Shown here: positions 6,520 to 10,155 of the stretch, one piece after another
Numbering within the stretch: position 1 is the stretch's first letter
Layout: every line of letters begins with the position of its first letter
From: Planctomycetota bacterium
Lineage (GTDB): Bacteria; Planctomycetota; Planctomycetia; Isosphaerales; Isosphaeraceae
DNA: 10,155 nt
Direction of reading: 5' to 3'
Assembly (NCBI GenBank): GCA_021818605.1
Contig: JAKAUH010000634.1
Location: forward strand, 1 to 10,155
The notes under the pieces: generated by a model
Told to the model about the DNA's origin: nothing
The model's input: the letters and a program-made list of their open reading frames with translations, nothing else
The model's database searches: none
Made by a program: the position numbers and the translations under genes

Positions 6520-7617
6520 ATGACCGGGCGAGCACGACAGGGGCATGCTGAGGAATCGGACGAGACCGCGGCGGGGACAGCCTGCGAGCCGGAAGCTCGG
6601 CGCGGCGGCGGTGACCGGGGCGGCTGGGTCGGAATCGTCGCCAATCGCGGCTCGGGAGCCGGACGCAGTCACCGGCTGGTCGACTCGCTCGTCGCCGAGC
6701 TTCGCCGATATCGCCTGGGTGTCGAGGTCGCCTGGACGCCCGAGGATCGCCCGGCCCTGGTCGAGCGAGCCGCACAGGCCCCCGATTGCCGCTGCGTGGT
6801 CGCCGTGGGTGGCGACGGGACCGTCTCGGCCCTGATCAATGAACAGCTCGCCTCGCCGATGACCGTCATGCCGGCAGGCACCGAGAACCTCGTCGCCCGC
6901 CATTTCGGGCTGAGGCGAGATCCCCGCAGCCTGGCTCGCACGATCACCGCCGGCCGCGCGGTCAACGTTGACGTCGCCCAGGCCGACGGCCGCCGCTTCC
7001 TCCTCATGGCCGGATTCGGCTTCGACGCCGACGTCGTGAGCCGCCACCATCGCGGCCGGGTCACCCGCTCGGGCCGCATCCGGCCCACCAGCCGGATGGC
7101 CTACGTACAGCACGTCGTTCGCGCCAGCTTCTCGTATCCCTTCCCCACCATCTCCGTTCGGATCACCGACCCGGGCGCCGAGGAGGTCCTCAAGGGGACG
7201 ACCGTATTCATTTTCAACCTGCCGCGCTACGCGCTGGGGCTCCCGTTTGTTCCGGTCGCCCGCGAGGATGACGGCTGGCTCGACCTTGTCGTCTTCCGGC
7301 ACCCGGGGCCGTTCCGGGCCTTCTACTATTTATGCAAGGTCTTTTGCGGTATCCATCTGCGCGATCCAAGCGTTTACCATCGCCGGGTCCGCCGGGCGGT
7401 GGTGACCGCGCAGGAGACCATCCCCGTGCAGCTCGACGGCGATCCGGGCGGCTACGTCCTGGCCGGGCCGGATTCCTCCCGGGACGATGGGCCTTTCCGC
7501 GAGGGCCGGGCCGAGTGGACGGTCGAGATCCTCCCCTCGGCGCTGAGCGTCCTGGTGCCGGCGGGGCAATCGTCGCGGAGGTTTCGAGCTCCGCTCGCCA
7601 GCGGGGGGACTTCGTGA
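6520..7617 (+). CDS. Diacylglycerol kinase-type lipid kinase (YegS/BmrU family)
   Basis: A 365-residue member of the DAGK catalytic domain family, which uses ATP to phosphorylate a lipid hydroxyl such as diacylglycerol. The nucleotide motif GGDGT is at 97-101, in the strand context CVVAVGGDGTVSALINEQL. The second motif PAGTENLVARHFGL is at 118-131, the equivalent of the PxGTxNDxAR signature with Glu-Asn-Leu in place of the usual Asn-Asp/Phe. AGFGFDADVV is at 164-173, and NLPRYALGLPFVPVA, followed by DDGWLDLVVF, forms the C-terminal beta-sandwich. The first 35 residues are Gly/Arg/Glu-rich and precede the first strand (WVGIVANRGSG). The true start could lie within them, since the ATG at 6520 has only a weak, distant GAGAGGA. 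The true lipid substrate is unknown. It acts at the inner membrane face and is followed 75 bp later by kdsA. Confidence 0.88.
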   Translation: MTGRARQGHAEESDETAAGTACEPEARRGGGDRGGWVGIVANRGSGAGRSHRLVDSLVAELRRYRLGVEVAWTPEDRPALVERAAQAPDCRCVVAVGGDGTVSALINEQLASPMTVMPAGTENLVARHFGLRRDPRSLARTITAGRAVNVDVAQADGRRFLLMAGFGFDADVVSRHHRGRVTRSGRIRPTSRMAYVQHVVRASFSYPFPTISVRITDPGAEEVLKGTTVFIFNLPRYALGLPFVPVAREDDGWLDLVVFRHPGPFRAFYYLCKVFCGIHLRDPSVYHRRVRRAVVTAQETIPVQLDGDPGGYVLAGPDSSRDDGPFREGRAEWTVEILPSALSVLVPAGQSSRRFRAPLASGGTS

Positions 7618-7680
7618 TAGGATCGCCAGCGATTCCAGGAACGGCTCGGGGGCGCGCACGGCCACCGGGCATGCATGCGA

Positions 7681-7686
7681 AAGGAG
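7681..7686 (+). promoter_or_regulatory. Ribosome binding site deciding the kdsA start
   Basis: AAGGAG is 6 bp before the ATG at 7693. An in-frame ATG at 7675 would place this site inside the coding region, so 7693 is the start. Confidence 0.75.
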
Positions 7687-7692
7687 TCGACG

Positions 7693-8547
7693 ATGGCCAC
7701 GCCCAACCCGGTGAAGATCGGCCCGTCCCGGATCGGCAAGGATTGTCCGCTGGCCCTGATCGCCGGCCCCTGCGTCATGGAGCCTGGCGGCATGACGATG
7801 AGGATCGCCACCCGCGTGGCTGAGATCTGCGCGGATCGCGGCATCCCGCTGGTGTTCAAGGCCTCGTTCGACAAGGCCAACCGGACCTCTGGGTCGAGCT
7901 TCCGTGGACCCGGTCTGGATGAGGGGATGCGGACGTTCGAGCGGATCAAGGCCGAGACCGGATTGCCGGTGACGACCGATGTCCACGAGACGATCCAGTG
8001 CCGCCCGATCGCCGAGGTGGTGGACCTGCTGCAGATCCCGGCCTTCCTGGCCCGGCAGACCGACCTGCTCGAGGCGGCCGCCGGCACGGGGCGGCCGGTG
8101 AACGTGAAAAAAGGGCAGTTCCTGGCTCCCTGGGACATGAACCAGGTGGTGAACAAGCTCACGGCCGCCGGCGCTGAGGGGGTGCTGCTCACCGAGCGGG
8201 GCACGACCTTCGGCTACGGCCGGCTGGTGAACGACTTCCGGGCGATTCCCCAGATGCAGGCCACCGGCGCGCCGGTGGTCTTCGACGCGACGCACTCGGT
8301 CCAGCTCCCTGGCGGTGGTCCGGGCGGGACGGCGTCCTCCGGGCAGCGGGAGATGATCCCCACGCTGGCCCGCGCGGCGGTCGCCGCCGGCTGCGACGCC
8401 CTGTTCCTCGAGGTCCATCCGGATCCCGACCGGGCGCTGTCGGATGGTCCGAACTCCCTGCGGCTGGACGACTTGCCGGGATTGCTCGATGTCTGTCTCC
8501 GCATTCGCCAGGCCATCGAGGCCCGCGAGCCCCTGCCCGCCGTCTGA
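7693..8547 (+). CDS. kdsA: 3-deoxy-8-phosphooctulonate (KDO-8-P) synthase, metal-dependent class
   Basis: This cytoplasmic enzyme joins phosphoenolpyruvate and arabinose 5-phosphate to make KDO 8-phosphate, the precursor of the KDO that links lipid A to the LPS core. At 284 residues it is full length. Family motifs run in order: IAGPC at 23-27, FKASFDKANRTS at 55-66, GPGLDEG at 72-78, TDVHE at 95-99 and LLQIPAFLARQTDL at 112-125. NVKKGQFLAPWDMNQV is at 137-152, TERGTTFGYGRLVND at 167-181, and FDATHSVQLPGG at 197-208. Cys27, His201, Glu240 and Asp251 fall at the spacing of the metal ligands of the Aquifex enzyme, whereas the metal-free class has Asn at the Cys position. It therefore belongs to the metal-dependent class. 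The start is set by AAGGAG. It follows the lipid kinase by 75 bp. It argues for an LPS-bearing Gram-negative envelope. Confidence 0.96.
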   Translation: MATPNPVKIGPSRIGKDCPLALIAGPCVMEPGGMTMRIATRVAEICADRGIPLVFKASFDKANRTSGSSFRGPGLDEGMRTFERIKAETGLPVTTDVHETIQCRPIAEVVDLLQIPAFLARQTDLLEAAAGTGRPVNVKKGQFLAPWDMNQVVNKLTAAGAEGVLLTERGTTFGYGRLVNDFRAIPQMQATGAPVVFDATHSVQLPGGGPGGTASSGQREMIPTLARAAVAAGCDALFLEVHPDPDRALSDGPNSLRLDDLPGLLDVCLRIRQAIEAREPLPAV

Positions 8548-8677
8548 CGCCCGGCCGGTCGGCCCGATCGGCCGGGATCTGTCTGTTCCGAACATCTCGC
8601 TCGAGACGGGCCGACACGAGATCGGCGCCCGGCCGGCCGGCCCGATCAGCCAGGATCCGTCTGTTCCGAACCTTCGC
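8548..8677. repeat. Imperfect 52-bp direct repeat, copies 78 bp apart
   Basis: Copy 1 at 8548-8600 and copy 2 at 8626-8677 share the blocks CGCCCGGCCG, CGGCCCGATC and GTCTGTTCCGAAC, with about six differences. The start-to-start distance is 78 bp. Copy 1 begins right after the kdsA stop. The unit also contains GGCCGATC-type palindromic pieces. It may be a dispersed intergenic repeat or a transcript 3'-end structure. No family is recognised. Confidence 0.75.
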
Positions 8678-8684
8678 GATCGTC

Positions 8685-8702
8685 CGTTCGTACTAGCGAA
8701 CG
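8685..8702. repeat. Hairpin CGTTCG-TACTAG-CGAACG between kdsA and the lipoprotein gene
   Basis: A perfect 6-bp inverted repeat with a 6-base spacer lies 138 bp after kdsA and 148 bp before the lipoprotein start. No T-run follows. It could be a small operator or a weak transcript-end hairpin. Bases 8703-8836 beyond it show nothing else recognisable. Confidence 0.45.
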
Positions 8703-8836
8703 AGGGCCGAGCGAGCCGGGTAGGGCTCGTCGTGCGCCCGCGGATCCCACAAAATGGCATTATGGGCCGTACGTCCCTCGGACCTCGACGAGGCCGGCCG
8801 CATTCCTCATCGATGGCCATCGAGATTTGTCAGCAC

Positions 8837-8841
8837 AGGAG
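8837..8841 (+). promoter_or_regulatory. Ribosome binding site supporting a TTG start
   Basis: AGGAG lies 9 bp before the TTG at 8851. No ATG or GTG start in this frame lies close by that would leave the signal peptide at the N-terminus. Confidence 0.6.
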
Positions 8842-8850
8842 TCTCCCGGC

Positions 8851-10155
8851 TTGAACGGTCGTCTTCGATCCCCGCGCGGGCTGGTCCCGCCGGTCCTGGC
8901 CCTTGTTCTTGTTTTCTTGTTCTCCGCCGGCTGCGATTACTCGCCTCCGAGCGAAACGGACACCACGACGAGTCACGTGACGCTCGGCCCGGTCCCGGGG
9001 CGGTCCTACTCCGGCGGCGCCGGATCGCGGGGCGCCTCCGGCCTTCGGTCGTCCGAGCAGCGGAAGGCCATTCTGGAAAACTCCATCACGCTCATCCAGC
9101 GCGCCGCCGAGCAGCCGGGCGGCCGGCACTTCGCCGAGGCGGTGCGGAAGCTCAACCAGTACTTCGAGGGCACCGACCCGCGCGACTATCAGCTCGACTC
9201 GGCCGTCGCCGAGTTCCTCACGCCCCAGCTCGAACCCCAGGGGATTCGCAGGCTCCAGGGGCAGCAATGGGACCAGCGCGATACGCGTCATATCGAAGAC
9301 TGCATGATGTATTACACCGTGGCCAACCGCGTTGCCGGCACGGGCGACGACCTGACGCGGGTGCGCCGCGTCTTCGCCTGGCTCACCAGTCAGGTGCAGC
9401 TTGTCCCGATCCGGGCCTTCAGCGGCGGGAGACTCGGCCCGGCCATCGCCCGGCCGTATGACGTGCTGCTGCGTGGGATGGCCAGCGAGCTCGATGGCGG
9501 CTTCGTGGCCGAGCGGTCCTGGGTGTTCATGTCGCTGTGCCGGCAGCTCGGCATCGACGTCGGACTGATCGCCTACAACCGCGGGGGCTCGGTCGCGGCC
9601 TCGCCTCCCCAGCAGCCCGGGTCGGCCCGCAGGAGTTCCCGCCAGAGGTTCGTCTGGACCTGCGGGGCGCTGATCGACGACCAGATCTACCTCTTCGACA
9701 CCCGGCTGGGACTCGAGGTTCCCGGTCCCGGCGGCCAGGGCGTCGCCACGCTGGCCCAGGCGCTCGAGGACCCCGCCATCCTGGAACGCATGAACCTCCC
9801 CGGCCTGGCGCCCTACCCCACCTCGCGTGGGGCGCTGCTCGCCAGCCCGTCGAAGATCAGCATCCTGATCGACTCGAGCCCGGGATACTTCACGCCCAAG
9901 ATGAAGCTGCTCCAGCGCGAGCTCTCGGGCAAGTACCGCGCGATCCTCTACTGCGACGCCGTCCGCGAGCGCGACGGCTTCCTGCAGGCCCTGGGCTCCC
10001 ACGCCGGGTTCGTCGGCCTGTGGGAGGTCCCCGTGCAGGTTGATGCCCGCGCCCACACCCCGGGCGTCGACCCCGATTACATTCCCTCGGTTCAGGCATC
10101 CCTCTTCTGGTTCCAGCGCGAGTTCCCCCTGGTCTATGCCCGGGTCAAGCAGCTC
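8851..10155 (+). CDS. Lipoprotein with degenerate transglutaminase-like core (partial, runs off right edge)
   Basis: The frame is open for 435 codons from a TTG at 8851 to the window end. The N-terminus is a lipoprotein signal: Arg-rich start, hydrophobic 11-24, lipobox S-A-G-C with Cys28, then a Ser/Thr/Gly-rich linker to about residue 65. The mature part should sit in the periplasm, held by lipid on a membrane. The core (about 150-290) reads like a transglutaminase-like domain. Residues around VANRVAGTGDDLTRVRRVFAW are followed by RSWVFMSLCRQLGIDVGLIAY, then the LIDDQIYLFDTRLGL strand pair with PGPGGQGVATLAQAL. Related planctomycete proteins share this layout. The expected catalytic Cys (before the LCRQLGID helix) and His (before the strand leading to FDTR) are not seen; only the Asp is. 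It may therefore be a non-catalytic fold. Function is unknown. Confidence 0.8.
   Translation, partial: MNGRLRSPRGLVPPVLALVLVFLFSAGCDYSPPSETDTTTSHVTLGPVPGRSYSGGAGSRGASGLRSSEQRKAILENSITLIQRAAEQPGGRHFAEAVRKLNQYFEGTDPRDYQLDSAVAEFLTPQLEPQGIRRLQGQQWDQRDTRHIEDCMMYYTVANRVAGTGDDLTRVRRVFAWLTSQVQLVPIRAFSGGRLGPAIARPYDVLLRGMASELDGGFVAERSWVFMSLCRQLGIDVGLIAYNRGGSVAASPPQQPGSARRSSRQRFVWTCGALIDDQIYLFDTRLGLEVPGPGGQGVATLAQALEDPAILERMNLPGLAPYPTSRGALLASPSKISILIDSSPGYFTPKMKLLQRELSGKYRAILYCDAVRERDGFLQALGSHAGFVGLWEVPVQVDARAHTPGVDPDYIPSVQASLFWFQREFPLVYARVKQL

Noticed and set aside
5917..7302. A 461-codon minus-strand open frame
   Set aside because: It is antisense to the coiled-coil protein and the GGDGT lipid kinase, and has no recognisable domain.
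7330..8820. A 496-codon minus-strand open frame
   Set aside because: It is antisense to the lipid kinase end and all of kdsA, whose plus-strand product is unmistakable. The product is Arg/Gly/Asp-rich with no motif.
8830..10056. A 408-codon minus-strand open frame
   Set aside because: It mirrors the lipoprotein gene, which has a lipobox, a ribosome site and conserved core motifs on the plus strand.
1..10155. A new multi-gene defence, secretion or metabolite system
   Set aside because: The genes are household or envelope functions on both strands interspersed with IS debris; no cluster of unknown genes with shared orientation and tight spacing is present.

Overview
The window looks like a piece of a high-GC planctomycete chromosome, most likely from the Isosphaeraceae/Gemmataceae side of the phylum. 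This is inferred from gene content, not from a marker gene. The clues are a PEP-CTERM secreted protein, a KDO-8-phosphate synthase (outer-membrane LPS), a short one-helix plus coiled-coil protein of a type common in planctomycetes, a lipoprotein with a degenerate transglutaminase-like core, and many decayed insertion sequences and palindromic intergenic repeats. No complete new defence, secondary-metabolite or mobile system is visible.

Bases 1-1260 are accessory debris around one intact gene. They hold the last 35 codons of an ISAs1-like transposase with a candidate IS right end, a (GACCT)5 array, a frameshifted remnant of an Esterase D-type alpha/beta hydrolase, an intact msrB (minus strand), and a pair of REP-like palindromic units in inverted orientation. 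From 1261 to 1677 nothing is recognised.

Bases 1678-4013 hold two divergent envelope genes: a PEP-CTERM beta-propeller-like exported protein (minus) and a four-helix inner-membrane protein (plus), separated by 581 bp with no recognised gene.

Bases 4014-4642 are a second transposon graveyard. A relic of an IS66-family accessory gene has been expanded by a GATGCC hexanucleotide array, and a set of four 21-bp phased repeats resembles an IS21-family terminus.

Bases 4643-10155 carry the conserved part: an isocitrate/isopropylmalate-family dehydrogenase (minus) and, divergent from it, a plus-strand run of a coiled-coil membrane protein, a YegS/DAGK-type lipid kinase, kdsA and a TTG-started lipoprotein that runs off the right edge. 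The plus-strand run has a cell-envelope flavour (lipid phosphorylation, KDO synthesis, lipoprotein). The gaps are 45 and 75 bp between the first three genes, so co-transcription is possible. A 303-bp gap with a 52-bp direct repeat and a small hairpin separates kdsA from the lipoprotein.
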